A stretch of DNA of 64,000 nucleotides from Imbricaverruca yamaguchii. Its lineage: Eukaryota; Arthropoda; Thecostraca; Neoverrucidae. The position numbers and the translations under genes are program-made. This document shows positions 9,960-22,710 of the stretch, one piece after another. The DNA lies in NCBI GenBank assembly GCA_034440575.1, contig JAOTOL010001624.1:2200001-2264000 (forward strand), written 5' to 3'. The first letter of the stretch is position 1; each line of letters begins with the position of its first letter. Below the pieces are notes generated by a model. It was not told the origin of the DNA. It saw nothing but the letters and a program-made list of their open reading frames with translations, and made no database searches.

Positions 9960-12480
9960 CACCCAGTAGCCAAGCATTCTCGGCACCTATAAATACCCTG
10001 CAATGAAGAAATGAAACGGCGCACTAAACTCGGATTGCGAATGATACGAAGGACTTGAGCCAGCAAACCACGACCACGTTGCACGTGCGGATCTGAACAA
10101 GCATGCCGCCATCCATCGTTGATTATATTTTACTGCATAGTTTGCGTGGATGATCAACATAGCATTGCCCTTGTTTCTCACTACTCTTCCATTCCCTGAC
10201 GGTCTTCTTCTTTTGCTTTTGTCCTCGCTGCAGTTCATTTGGCTGGTGCCGAGTGGTCGCAGCGCTGTAGACTTGAGATTCCTGGGTCTCTACGTCCCTT
10301 GCTGTTCGGCAAGCTGATTTTTCTCACTGATCGGTCTGCACAATAGTAGCCACCAGCTGCGTGAATTTACTTATGAATGCACACGAATGTAAATGCAGTT
10401 ATAAAACTGCTTCCATCATTCAAGAACACGCAACAGCAAAGTCACCATCTTGACCTATCAGAGTCGTAATCGATGCATGCAGTGGTGAAGTAGCATGGAT
10501 AATATTGCATTAATTAATATGCATGGATAATATCGGTAAGCGCCTAGAAACACTGGTGCATTTGCTACGCTGGTATAATTCCAATTATTGTTCAGCCGAG
10601 CATTGTTAGGCATTCTCGTATTTGTTTGTACGAGTAGAACGTTTCACCGGACTTGAAAAGCCTAAGTTGCGATATCCCGTCACAAGTCCCACGATAGTTT
10701 TGCTACGTTTGCTGGCGCGCTCAGCATAATTTGCTAACTCATCAAAGTTCTCTTGAAATCATAACAAGTTGACGGGGTGCATCTTCCCGCCGGACAAGTT
10801 AGAACACTGTACATGCAGGGATCAGGGGAAGGGAGGGGAGGGCAGCCAGTGGCTCCATTTCGTTGCCGCCCTCTCCAAAGGATAACACCACCACGTGAGG
10901 TACCGCAACACATTTGTCATCTTTGTCATCGGCCTGCTGATGGTCGGCAGATCTCGCCGTCGTGCCATATCGCAGCGCCAGATCGCAGCGCTTCCTTGCC
11001 AATCAGCCCGTCGCGAGCGGCGCGCTCGAGACGATCTCCTGCCGAGTGCGTCGTCCAGTACACCAAAGTGGTCTGTTCGCCGGGCAATACCATCGGCCGT
11101 CAGCAGAACGAGCCGGTCAACCGCCAGCTGACCAATCATCCGCCCCGTCGCGGCGGCCATTTTAAGTCGGCGCAAATTGAACCGGTCTGTGTGTTCGGTC
11201 CGCGCGGCCGATCCGGTAAGCCGGCCGGCGTAAATCAGCCATTGCCGCCGCTGCGAGGCCACTGTCGGCCGTGATAAAGGCGGTGGTCGCGCCGCGCCGC
11301 GGCCGGCTGACCAGAGCCGCAGTCAGCTGATCAGAGTCACGGTCGGCAGGCGCCAGAGTCACAGTCAGCTGGCGCCGGAGTTCAGTCGGCTAATCTGTCC
11401 CGTAGCCCAATCGAGCGAACGCCTGGAGCACCTGATCGCTGACCTTGACCCACTTCCAGTGACTTGACCCAAGGCGCATCCGGCACGGATTCATGACGGC
11501 GCATGTGCGCTAATGCGGATATTCCGCATCTGCGAGATACAAAGCTTGATCATCCACGACAGTCGTGCAGCCCCGCCCAAACCCTCGCCAAATTTCTGGG
11601 CACGCTAGTGGTCCAATGAAAGGCGGAAGGAGGCTTGACTGGTCCGAAACAAGCCTTGTGTCTGGTGTCAGATCAGCTGCAGATGCGACAAAGGCTGATG
11701 ACTGAGAGTTGCAAACAGACGACCAGCCAAGGGAGGGGGTTCCTCCTCCCCCCCCCCCTTAGCACCGGACAAGTTAGACTAGATGAAACGAGAACTTTTT
11801 AGATTTTCATCACGCAAAACGCTGAATTTTCGGAGCGCTTCGCGCACCGGGAGCTTTCTCTGTTTGGTGACATTATTTTCGGGTCGTCCCCCGAGGAAAA
11901 TCATGACCTCGCCACCGGCTGTAGGGTCACCCATGTGACCGATTCGATGCCCGCACGGCTCACCCCGCCAACGTGCGGACACAATAAATCCATGAGGTTC
12001 CCAACTGGGCGCGACTTCACAGTTTCACGCGCCGTTGGAGGTGGCCGTCGGACGGCGCTCACGAGTGTGAATTTATAGCGCGCCGCCCACCCGGCCGGCT
12101 GAGACGACCGGCGGGGAAAAGCCCCCACGAGATCGTGGACGGCAGTGGGACAGAGAACGGCGGCATCCTGGAAGAAATACACGCGACTTAGTCGTGGCTC
12201 ACGAGTCGTCGTGGGTCGCGACGACTTTTCGCATCGTGTCCAAGCGTGTGGGTAGTTCGTCGAAAGCGGAACTACGTTCTGAAAACTTCATCAGAGACAG
12301 CACACGCTCAATTTAAAAACCCGGCTATACCGGTTGTATGTTGCGTTCTTTTTCGTTTCAATTCATCACGCTCCCGCCTCTCCCACTGTCTCCCAATCTG
12401 GCCGTTTCGCCATTTCGCCGCCTCCCTTTATTCCCCCTTCTGTCTCCCTAGATACATGTGTTGATAATTCGATAAAAGTA
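9960..12480. other. Unique DNA with two GC-rich, CpG-rich patches
   Basis: About 10960-11400 and 11880-12240 are rich in CpG and GGCCGG words; the first has overlapping frames on both strands (about 10777-11274 and 10822-11262) without a recognisable domain. Such patches can mark promoters in animals with sparse methylation, but I see no exon next to them. A poly-C run lies near 11750. Confidence 0.4.
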
Positions 12481-12485
12481 GGTGA

Positions 12486-12662
12486 GTGAGCAGATGGAGA
12501 GACAGAGGAAGAGGCAGATGCAGAAACAGAGGAATGGCAGAAGCAGAGGCAGAGGCAGAGAAAAAGGCAGAACAAGATAGAGAAAGGGCGGGGAGAGAGA
12601 GAGAGATAAAGAACGATAGGACGAGAGGAAGGGCGATGGAAAGAGGAGGGAGAGAGACAAAC
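12486..12662. repeat. Purine-rich GA/GCAGA tract
   Basis: The plus strand is almost pure purine, made of GAGGCAGA, GAGAGA and AAAGGCAGA words. The apparent 108-residue frame on the minus strand is Ser/Leu/Ala low complexity and is not a gene. Confidence 0.85.
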
Positions 12663-13182
12663 AAAAACGATTAAAATATGTCTGATTAACATCAGCTAAT
12701 CAACATTTGCAGCCGCTACGACGGACAATGCAATGGGTCAGTTGCACTGTCGCCAGTCATTGGCCGGACACCGCTGATACTGACAGCGGATATTGCTCTG
12801 GGCGTTGTCACGGAGGGAACGGAGGATCAAGTGTGCCGACGAGGCGGCAGCGCCGGCCGGCAGAAGTGCTCAGGTCACGTGACGCTGCGGCAGAACAATT
12901 GGTGTGGATATGGGAACCGCTTATTTATCGTGCTACGTATCATCTGAAGTGACTGACGTTCTGTACGGCGAAATACTGCTGCTAATCAGTCGAACTGTGT
13001 CAGGGTTGCAGCCTATGTCCTACAGTGCTTAACCAACATGCCCAAGTCATCACATAATGTTGAGGCTTCTAAGCTGCAATGTGGTTGATTTATCTATCTA
13101 TCCCTTTTCTTTCATTATTCATGGCAAACAGTGTTCGAGTTGGTTCAGGTACGCCCTATGGGTTAAGACTCGGGCCTGGATA

Positions 13183-13590
13183 TGACGTGACCGTGACGTG
13201 ACCGTGACGTGACCGTGACGTGACCGTGACGTGACCGTGACGTGACCGTGACGTGACCGTGACGTGACCGTGACGTGACCGTGACGTGACCGTGACGTGA
13301 CCGTGACGTGACCGTGACGTGACCGTGACGTGACCGTGACGTGACCGTGACGTGACCGTGACGTGACCGTGACGTGACCGTGACGTGACCGTGACGTGAC
13401 CGTGACGTGACCGTGACGTGACCGTGACGTGACCGTGACGTGACCGTGACGTGACCGTGACGTGACCGTGACGTGACCGTGACGTGACCGTGACGTGACC
13501 GTGACGTGACCGTGACGTGACCGTGACGTGACCGTGACGTGACCGTGACGTGACCGTGACGTGACCGTGACGTGACCGTGACGTAACCGT
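13183..13590. repeat. 11-bp TGAC-rich satellite, ~37 copies
   Basis: An almost perfectly regular array of GTGACCGTGAC. Each unit holds two TGAC words, and TGACGTGAC recurs at each junction. The near absence of variants over about 408 bp suggests recent expansion or homogenisation. Because three units make 33 bp, all three minus-strand frames stay open and read HGHVTVTSRSR; these are not genes. Confidence 0.98.
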
Positions 13591-14140
13591 GGGCATGGAT
13601 TTGGATGCGATGCAAGAAATATGCGACCATAGGCGAGTTTGAATTTTTTAATCACGCCGCTGACTGTAATTTTGCAATAATGCTACCCCATTGCGCTTCA
13701 TAAAACCAATGAGAAGAAAATTTTCCGCCACAAAGAACCATATTCGATGCAATTGACAGCTTTTTTAATTTAATAAAACCAGGATGCGATGAGAACGGTG
13801 CGCATAGCGTCGCACAAATGGTAGAAATGCATGAAATATACAACATAAAAAATTAAACACATCCACTGCGATTTTCTTCGCGAATCCGGGTTTGCAAGCC
13901 TAACAACATCGCATGTGTGTCGGATTTTCGGTCGAATAGTATTCATGGCCGTGCATATAACATGACTGTGCATGTATTCAACGAGGACCATTGGAACTTG
14001 CAACTGACTGTGAGGCCACGATGGTATCAAAGAGTGTCCCGCCGGCAATAGAGCTGGCAGTGATCCTGGCCTGGCTTATTCACGTTGGTTTCTAGCAGGG
14101 GTATAGCTTCGTACGCTTTTAAGAGGGCATTTCCACCCAA

Positions 14141-14253
14141 TATTGGTTTTGTTCCCCCATTACCTTCAACTTTTAACGTGGGACCCTACGTGGTATGCCC
14201 CAACCTATAGGGTCCGCCCATTGCCATCATGTGCCCTCCCGATAACTTTCTGG
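14141..14253 (+). repeat. Dispersed ~110-bp repeat, copy 3
   Basis: This segment shares the ordered landmarks TTCAACTTTTAA, GTGGGACCCTACGTGGTATG, CCGCCCATTGCC and CTCCCGATAACTTTCTGGAA with 4364-4467, and ATTGGTTTTGTTCCCCC with the minus strand of 5320-5341. It extends a little further upstream than copy 1. Confidence 0.75.
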
Positions 14254-14490
14254 AACCTACAACTATGGCTGGTAGATGTGGAACCTACCAGCCTACTTAA
14301 GTGTGGAGCCTACCACGGGAACCTACCTGTTATGTACCTAATACAATTGAGTGGATCACAATGGAAGTTGTTGGAAAACAATGCATTTCTATGTCATTAT
14401 TTTCCGTTAATATTCATGGGCCTCAATATAAGCGGGAATACAATGGTTAGCGCAAATTGAGCTCGCGATTACACGATGTCACTCTTAGAT

Positions 14491-14776
14491 GCCAGCTACC
14501 ACAGCTCAGCTGATACCACCGCTTCCACAACTCAGTTGATACCACAGCTACCACAGCTCAGCCGATACCATGGCTACCAGCTATCACAGCTACCACAGCT
14601 ACCAGCTAGCACAGCTAGCACAGCTACCAGCTAGCACAGCTAGCACAGCTACCAGCTAGCACAGCTGATACCACAGCTACCAACTAGCGCAGCTGATACC
14701 ACAGCTGCCGGGTAGCACAGCTGCCGGCTAGCACAGCTGCCGGGTAGCACAGCTGCCGGCTAGCACAGCTACCACA
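14491..14776. repeat. CAGCTACCA/CAGCTAGCA minisatellite
   Basis: Short units of 10-22 bp built from CAGCTACCA, CAGCTAGCA and CAGCTGATACCA. The 3' part uses a longer unit with CAGCTGCCGGGTAGCA alternating with CAGCTGCCGGCTAGCA, so the array has at least two sub-blocks. Confidence 0.9.
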
Positions 14777-14779
14777 GGT

Positions 14780-16690
14780 CTGCATGATGCGTTGCTATAA
14801 TTTTTAGCAGAAGTTGTTTTGAGAAGAAACAGTTAAATATTTTCTGCTCGAGGCGCGCCTTACAATCAGAGTGAAAGCGTAAGCAGGAGAATATAGTGAG
14901 CGTCAAGAGGGCACAGTACGGAAACTGAACTTCACCCATTTACGGAGGTGTAGTGATCCGGGAATTTGTGATGGGGCTTTCGACACCTTTCCACGTGAAT
15001 GCAATAACTTCGCTGAATGAGTCTCGCGGCGCTACCATATTCATTAATTTGCAAAAACAAGCTCGTCGGCTATCTTGGTGTTCGTGTTCTTCGTAGGCAC
15101 CAGCAACAGTCAGCCAGCGGCGGTCATTCAACACAGCTGGCCCTCCCCGCAGCAAAGGGAAAATTTATCCCCCCTTACCGTGTCCCACTTCCATACTCTC
15201 GTAATGAACCCGATGTGCTGCGCAGTTGATGGCCTATAGGTCACCCCCTCCCCCAGCTTCACTCTTCCCCCTCCCCGACCGCGGCGCGCGCTAGAGCACG
15301 TAAAGTTTTCAGATAAGAAGCAGGATTTGCAGCGGCGCAGCACACAAGTTGTGAAGATCCAACAGTTTGACAGTAGAGGCCGTCCAGGTCAGATCGTTCC
15401 CACCCACGTGCGTCGATCTTCACACGTGCACACTCGAGTGTTTTCGATCGTGGTTCAACTCTGCTCGCGGTGACGGGTCCGGTTACAGCGGCACAACGCG
15501 GCCCTTCACCGTTGTCGAACTCCAACCGTCAGCCTCGGCTATACCGGACAGTTTCCGGCCTGCCTTGAAATATGTTCGCCATGCGATTCACTATCTATTT
15601 GTGACAGTATTTTTGCAATGTCTCGAGCAAATTTGCGTACCCTTTATTCTAGAATAATATCCTGAGAATGGTCAGTGTCCAATGTTCTCCACGGGCCCGT
15701 TAATGATCGGCAAATATAAACAGTAATTGTCAGAAACTTCTGAACGCGGGAAATACATTGACCCTCGCAGGAAATTACAAGAGTCAACTTGACTCAACCC
15801 CACTGCTGGACTTTTTGCTGGGTTAGCTTCGAAACCGCACAGTATATCGCTCTGAAATGCGGCATATTTCCCAACAATGAATGTTTGCATGTTGTGTGAC
15901 AAGTGTCCACTGCATTCACCCACCAAGAGCAGATCGACGTTATGGTGTGCTAAGGCAGAAAATGACTACATCACAGTACTTTTTACATTTGCATGGAAGC
16001 ATTGCCATGAAGAACCGCACAACATACAGTCAGAATTGTAACACTAGTACAGATACAAATTATTTTGCGAATGCAAGAGTATAAAAGATGACTTTAGGTC
16101 ATATTACTACAGGAAGATTTAACCTATATTTTTATTGCACCGAACTTTGTCGGCAACTAATATTTTGACAAAAAAATGAATACATGTAATAGTAAATTGA
16201 ATCTTCCTATATTTCCCCACGCTTCAAGTTAACATCAGGTCTGATCAGGGAATGACGTGAAACATCCCGAGAGCAAACGTATCCCGAGGGGTTTGGAGAC
16301 TGCGGACTTGTGCCAAGCAAAAACATCCACAGCAGGGCCACTTTGCACGTGGAAAATTTTAAACCAAAATAATGAAGAAAATATTGAAACAAATAGGTAC
16401 TCGTTCTGAAATGCCTCATGAAGTGAAAAAGAACAATTGGCTTAGCTTGGATCACAAATATTATCTTGCCCTTCACGCAACCTGCTTGGAAACTTGTTAG
16501 ATCAAGCATTTCATCACAGATTCCCAGGCACTTGAGGCTGTTCTTCCGCGACAATGATCTTTGCAAATGTCAGTGTGCAAGTTTTTTTGGTTGGTATTTC
16601 GCCGATACTGAAGTACAAAATCGCATTTGTTTTACCACCAAAGTTCAAAATCTAATGGGAGAATAGGTTGGCTGACGTAAGCATACATTG
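14780..16690. other. Unique sequence, no gene recognised
   Basis: Frames up to 119 codons (for example 16207-16566 on the minus strand) show ordinary composition but no motif I can name and no clear splice context. No repeat family was identified. Confidence 0.4.
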
Positions 16691-16905
16691 ACCTGTCAAA
16701 AAGACATTGGCAGTGCTATTCAGACACTAATCTTTCAATCAGACATTGACCTGTCAGTCAAGCAATGCCCTGTAAATCTGACATTGACCTGCCGATCAAA
16801 CAGTGATGCGTCAATGCGACATTGACCTGTCAATCCGATTTTGACCTGTCAATTAGACATTGACCTGTCGATCAGACACTGACCTGTCAATCTGACATTG
16901 ACCTG
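16690..16905. repeat. ~20-bp GACATTGACCTGTCAA array
   Basis: About ten imperfect copies of TGACCTGTCAATCAGACAT. The core TGACCTGTCA is close to a palindrome. Copies differ by substitutions and small indels, so the array is older than the 11-bp array at 13.2 kb. Confidence 0.9.
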
Positions 16906-16909
16906 GTTG

Positions 16910-18960
16910 ATCTGGCTTGAAGAGCCAACCGAAAGAAATAAAACACGATGCCCCAAACAACTGAGAAATTCACAGATGTAGCTACATTATGCTATGGATG
17001 CCCTTGCCTATGGATGCCCTTGGCTCCACATGTCGCTATCCCGTTTAGAGCAAAAGGTAGTGGTGAGAAGTGGTGAGAGAGGCCAAATCGATTCCTCCCT
17101 ACACCGCGAGGATAAAACAGTATGCGACATTTCGTGGGCTGAGGTACATATACGTCGAGGATCATATAGTTCAATTTGAATTATGCTCGCGATTGTCATG
17201 TTGTTATCGAGTGCACTTCTATAATCTCTTCACCGATCGGAAACACGTTTCAACAAATGTTAATTGACTATCATGCGAGCGATTACGCTAAATGTTCGGG
17301 GTCATTTTCCCAGTAGACTAGACTAGACTAGTAATAGACTCCAAGTAGAGTGGTAGACTACAAGTAGACTAATCCCTAGGCCGCGCACAGGGAAAACCGA
17401 ATCCACGTCCATGGATAGATAACACGCTTAAATATTATGTCTGGCCTTTTATTGAAAAAATTGGGTTGCATGGTGTCGCTCTCAAGCACACACCCATGAA
17501 CATGGCATTGCAACACCTTTTTAAATATAAATGTAGTTCGAATTCTTGCCCAGGTAGCTTAATGGACACTATGCTAAGCAAAGCTTGTTGCACGAATTTT
17601 GGCCCCACCATCCGATCCGTGAATTCCAGTTCGACGGCAGAAATTTGGCCGATAATTTGGCGTACCGTCTCGGGGTGCAAAATGGCCGACGTGATCAACA
17701 CGCCCTAATGCACAAATACATTGCAAAAACGGAAGACGAATCAACGAGTTAATCGAAAAGGTGATCAAGTAGAATACTCGGCGATGTCCCAAGCCATCTT
17801 GTACAGGTCTAGGATATGTCTACATCTCGTCTCAGAGTACGGCCGCCAAGTATCAACAGCCCATCCAACTACCGTCTCACAACAGACAAAAATAATCACC
17901 ATGGCAACCCATTGCAATTGAAGGATCCCGGTTGGCGTAGATGTTCTTCAAACTACCATGTGACCATTCATTTTAAAGGGAGCGAAAAATTAGAAACCTT
18001 TCAAACTCCCGACGGGCAAATTACCAGTCTGGTTATAAATTATGGATGCCCTTGGCATTACCAGTCGTTTGCTGGTTCTATGGCGTTGGCCGTATCTATG
18101 TAAGCAACGAAGGTAGGCGCTTGTGGCGTATGTGACATATAGAGAAAAACAGGCACTAAATTATTTCGAAATGTTGCGTACTTTGGTCCCAATGGTGAGT
18201 TCAATGTGTGATGACTCTAAGGTGACTAAGGTAAGATGACAAGCTGACCGAAACAAAGTCTTATGTTTAGTTAGTGTAATCTGTAATGGCAGCAGCGATA
18301 AGAAACCACGCATTTTGCAAACATCCAAGCCAGTCATAATGCGTGAGCTTGTTTCAAAGAAGCAGTACTACATATCCATATGTCTAAACATTCGGCGAAC
18401 AAGCCATCTTTGGATATTGCAAGTCGTCCTTGAACCATCTGATTGTAGCTTGCACCTTTTCCTTGCTTGGTGAATCGTTCCCAGGAGATTAGGACTTACA
18501 TTTTAGAAAAAGATTGGGCAATCCCTTCAAACAATAGCATAACACCTAGCCCATTATGCCGAGTTTAAACCAATATATCACTCGTTGCTATGCTTCCTCA
18601 GGCATATATGTTAGCGCTGGATATATTGCTGACAGCAGCCGCCTCCGAAAACCTAAGTTGGTTTCAGGTCGAGCCTAGTTTGAGGAATAAATACGTTCTG
18701 GTGGACAGGCCAGACAAACCGGTTCCGGTCGGCGATGGCTGGCGTGTCGACCGGAAATTGAGCTCGTGGGTGACCGGGCGATATCGATCGTTCCGGACAG
18801 CGTTCGGAGCCAAGGTCGGCGTCGCTCCTGTGCTCGGGATTTTTTGCCACGCACGGTCGCCGTGCAGATGTTGCTAACGGGGCGATCGGAGCTGCCACCA
18901 CTTGTGCTTCTTTCGGGTATGATTGCAAGTACATGGGTGTAGGTTACGCTACTTTTTTTT
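16910..18960. other. Mostly unique sequence with a short GACTA tract
   Basis: GACTA repeats occupy about 17313-17335. The 9-mer GATGCCCTT occurs twice near 17000 and again near 18047. Frames such as 17435-17701 (minus) and 18590-18877 (plus) of 88-95 codons match no family I recognise. Confidence 0.4.
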
Positions 18961-18972
18961 CATACGTGCCCT

Positions 18973-19017
18973 ACCGATATAGTCGATGCGCCCTAAAGTC
19001 CTAATAACTAACTAACT
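18973..19017 (+). mobile_element. Truncated hairpin mini-element, 45 bp
   Basis: This holds only the 3' half of the hairpin (ATAGTCGATGCGCCCTAAA) and a tail of AATAACTAACTAACT. It is flanked by CATACGTGCCCT (18961-18972) and CATGCGTGCCCT (19018-19029), 11 of 12 bases identical, which looks like a TSD. Unlike the copies at 6341, 7934 and 50258 it lacks the 5' stem, so it is a true 5' truncation. Confidence 0.65.
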
Positions 19018-19029
19018 CATGCGTGCCCT

Positions 19030-20110
19030 TGCCTAGGTTTCCATGTCGCACACGCGCTTGCCATACGCTCTCCTTACCGTTTGCGCCTCCGTCACCTTGT
19101 CCATGTAAGTGAAGCCCTAGTCCCATGTCTGTTCGCGCCAATTCCAAACGTGCTTTTGAACTGCGCGTGCCCTCGTTAAGGCGATCGTTTCCGGATGGTT
19201 GTTGCAAGCATGCGCTCCGACATGGTCGGACCGACCCCGGCGTTGTGAGCCCGGGGTCGACGCCTGTCGACGGCCGTGCCCTGTTCAGTGGTCTGTTCGC
19301 GCCCTGATACACAGAGCGGGGGTCAGCGAGTGATAGTGTCGTCATGTGAGGAGATTGACATTTGCAGAATGCGGTCGGAATGATAGCCTAGTGTTGGTTG
19401 AAATTCGTTGAGGCGCTATGCATATCAGAGTGTTCAAACGCAAGTAAAAACGACTGATGCCGATGACAGACAAAGGAAGGCTACCCTTAGAACGCTTTGG
19501 ACACTGACCGTGTAAAGTAACACACCGATTTCCGCGTGTGGCGGAGTGTGCTTAATATATACTTTTCTAGCTTATACAGCACGGTAGGCTTTGTGTGTGA
19601 ATGAGTTTGCGACCACACATTTCAGAGAATCACCTTTTCATGTCAAATGGAAGCAAACTTGATCGAAGACTTTAAAAAAATGTCATGGGTTAGAACTGCA
19701 CGAAAAAGAATGTGCTACGGACAATGAATGGACCTCCGAAAGTACTGCAAGGGAACACAACACAATTTCTATTGACTCGCTAAGTGCTATATTTGTTATT
19801 TAGTAGCTACGTGTGTGCACCTGGACACAAAATGGAAAGCATTAGCGGCTTATTTGTTGCATCCAGTGATGTAGTTCCAGTTATTGGTCCCATAAATTCT
19901 GGATTTTATTTCCTAACGAAAACCCTTCGGTCACCGCTGCATTTGATGCTCGACAAACCGTTCGAAACACTTCGCCTTCTGCGAGTGCGCTGAACCATTA
20001 TCACGCCATCGTCCTGCGAAGGCAAGGAACGTTGACACATTTTTACTGCGGTTTTAAGATCGCCACAGCCCTGAGCTCCAGCATCTAAACCCGATATTGC
20101 ACCACTTACC
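19030..20110. other. Unique sequence, no gene recognised
   Basis: No motif, repeat family or long unique frame is seen. The 19020-19320 part is C/G-richer and free of stops in one minus frame of 114 codons, without a recognisable domain. Confidence 0.4.
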
Positions 20111-20635
20111 ACAATAAGGCTCATGTCACGTCTTGGACATCCAGGTAAGCATCACGTTCTCGGTATCTCGAAGACCTACGACTTTCTCGTGGCTTTCGTG
20201 ACGAGAGGCAATTACATTATTTTCGTTGCATCACACCTTCGCATTTAAAGGCAGGCGTCGCCCTTTGCATAAAGATACAGGCGTTCCGTTCTGGATAGCC
20301 AAGGCAGGCGTCGCGCCTTGGATGGCTGCAATGTACGTCACATGTTGGATAGCTGAAGCCATTAACCACATACCGTCGCATCTTGGGCGCCAGGAGCTGA
20401 TGTCTCGATTTGCATAGCTGAAATTCACATCGCGTCTTGTAAGGTTGAGAAGTAATCCTCTCGGGTACAGCATGGGATTACAACACATCCTGGATATATG
20501 ATGCTGATGTCAACCCGCTGGATACTTTGAATATTCATTACGCCTTATGTATTCACGACCGGTATCACATATAGCATATATGGGGCTTTACCACGCAGAA
20601 CATTTCTGGAAATGTCACTATGCCTCGGACTCGTG
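20110..20635. repeat. Strongly diverged upstream part of the 27-bp array
   Basis: Words such as GTCTTGGACATC, CGCCTTGGATGGCTG, TGTTGGATAGCTGAAG and GCATCTTGGG recur every 25-45 bp and resemble the TTGGATATCTCTGAC unit of the array that follows. I read this as its degenerate shoulder. Confidence 0.5.
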
Positions 20636-20637
20636 TC

Positions 20638-20860
20638 ACGTCTTCGATATCTCTGACTGGGGTTATGCCTTGGATATCTCTGACTGGGGTCATACCTTGG
20701 ATATCTTTGACTGGGGTCATACCTTGGATATCTCTGACTGGGGATATGCCTTGAATATCTCAGTCTGGGCTCATCCCTTGGATATCTCTGACTGGGGTCA
20801 TAGCTTGGATGTCTCGAACTGGGGCTATGCCCTGAATATCTCGGACTAGGTTCACACCTT
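20638..20860. repeat. 27-bp minisatellite
   Basis: About eight copies of a 27-bp unit with GATATCTCTGACTGGGG followed by T-ATGCCTTG. As 27 is a multiple of three, one frame reads a 9-residue repeat around WGHTLDISD and stays open. It is not supported as a gene: there is no start context, no flanking domain, and the repeat fades gradually. Confidence 0.9.
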
Positions 20861-21529
20861 GGATGTCCTTGTCTTGGACGTCTGTCCGACACGAGTGCTT
20901 GCGGGAATTCTGTGCATTATTTTGCAGCTGCAGCATATGCGGGTGATGAGGCGTCGCTCGTTGTGGGCTTGACGTCTCAGGATGACGCAACGTACTGAAC
21001 ATCTTCACCTGATGTCACGAGTCGAGACCAGGCCGGAAATGGACAGGAAATGGAAGGTGGAAGGGCACTGTTGTCCTCTGGCTCACCACCAGTGCCTGCA
21101 GAGCCGTGGACAGGCTGTAAAACTAGATGGATGAGCTCGACAAGGGCCGGATTAACGGCCGAGTTGTGAAGGTGAATCCGGATGGAACGGTGTGGAGCCA
21201 CGGCAACGCTGCCACCGTGGGATTAGACTGCGGGTCCTCTCCAGGTCAAATGCTTCCAGTGTTCGGACTTCCCAATGGCGAAACATAGCGGGGAAAAAGT
21301 GAGATAATGTGCTTTGCAATTTTGGTTGCCAATTTTAGCTGCTGCTGCAGCAGTGATGGTGCAACAGTTGAGGAAGTACAAAGCATGTGCTGTGTTATCA
21401 AAATCAAACTTTCCAAAGGATTTGCCTATCGGGTCGAGTTTTTGGCTTGATTTCAGTTTGAAGTGGAGTGGTCTGTGACTGCCCGGACCAGATCGAAGAT
21501 CATCGTCCACACTTGTGCTGTTAGGTTGC

Positions 21530-21942
21530 GGACTGGACTGGACTGGACTGGACTGGACTGGACTGGACTGGACTGGACTGGACTGGACTGGACTGACTGA
21601 CTAGACTAGACTGGACTGGACTGGACTGGACTGGACTGGACTGGACTGGACTGGACTGGACTAGACTGACTGGACTAGACTAGACTAGACTAGACTAGAC
21701 TAGACTGGACTGGACTGGACTGGACTGGACTGGACTGGACTGACTGGACTGACTGACTAGACTAGACTAGACTGGACTGGACTGGACTGGACTGGACTGG
21801 ACTGGACTGGACTGGACTGGACTGGACTGGACTGGACTGGACTGGACTGGACTGGACTGGACTGGACTGGACTGGACTGGACTGAACTGAACTGGACTGG
21901 ACTGAGCTTGAATGAACTGGACTGGACTGAACTGGACTGGAC
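21530..21942. repeat. (GGACT)n satellite with GACTA blocks
   Basis: A 5-bp unit, mostly GGACT, interrupted by blocks of TAGAC near 21600, 21660-21705 and 21757, and by AACTG variants at the 3' edge. The block structure suggests repeated local amplification of variant units. Confidence 0.97.
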
Positions 21943-21949
21943 GCATGTC

Positions 21950-22710
21950 GTCTTCGCTTCGGCCCGCGCATTGACACACTAGACTGGACTACACCGCACT
22001 TGTCGCTGCGGTCCAGTCGGTGCGCAGGTCCACGCTGGCGAGGCGGTCGCGTTCCAGCCAGACGCCCGCACGACTTGTGCGGCCGTTAGACACGTTCAGG
22101 AGCTGCATCCTGCAGTGCAACATCAGGGGCGGCTCTTGCCGCCAGCCGGCGGCGTCGGTTACGACCCGGCGCGCCGCCACGTCGGACGAGCCGCCCGGCT
22201 GACACGGGCGCGCAACGACGCGTCGCCGGAGCTAATTCCGCGCTCAGCTCGTCGGCGACAAACAAAACACTCGGTGAGCGGCGCGCGAGAGCGGGCGGAC
22301 GCGTGACGCGTGACGTAGGCGGCGCCCGACAGTCGACGGTCGCCGCACACAGGTCGTCGGCCGTCGCGTCGGCCGCGTCGGCCGTCGCGTCGGCCGCGTC
22401 ACCGCGCCGGCCGGCTCGCCTCCGCGGCCGGTGTAAACATCGGCTGATTGGCCGCCGTTCTGGTCGACAGGAGGCCTCATTAGTCATTTCGCAGCTCGCT
22501 CGGCGCGCGCTCCCCGATCGGCCGACCGGAGCGGCACCGCCGCCGCCGCGCTCTGTCGTGCTGCCAATCGCCGCGCAATTACGGCGAATTAATTACCGAC
22601 GTTTAAATCACGCTCACTGTTTTCGGGGCTACCTCCGGCTGCCGACGTTGCCAACAACGGCTGCGCGCGTCGCGTCGGTGTCAGGGGCGTGCGGTGCCGG
22701 CGGACGCGTA
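21950..22710. other. CpG-rich GC island
   Basis: Dense in CG dinucleotides with words such as GTCGGCCGCGTCGGCC repeated at about 22360-22400. It ends near 22570-22620 in a short AT-rich patch with TTAATTAATTACC. A CpG-rich stretch of this size could be a promoter or an exon-rich region, but I see no convincing initiator, exon or domain in any frame. Confidence 0.5.

Noticed and set aside
10777..11274. 165-codon plus frame and 146-codon minus frame in a CpG-rich patch
   Set aside because: Opposite strands are open together owing to GC content; no domain is recognisable.
13119..13655. Long overlapping minus-strand frames reading HGHVTVTSRSR repeats
   Set aside because: Three frames are open at once because the 11-bp unit has no stop; by-product of the satellite.
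17435..17708. Overlapping 80-88 codon frames on both strands
   Set aside because: Ordinary composition but no motif, splice context or repeat origin; chance frames of this length are expected in 64 kb.
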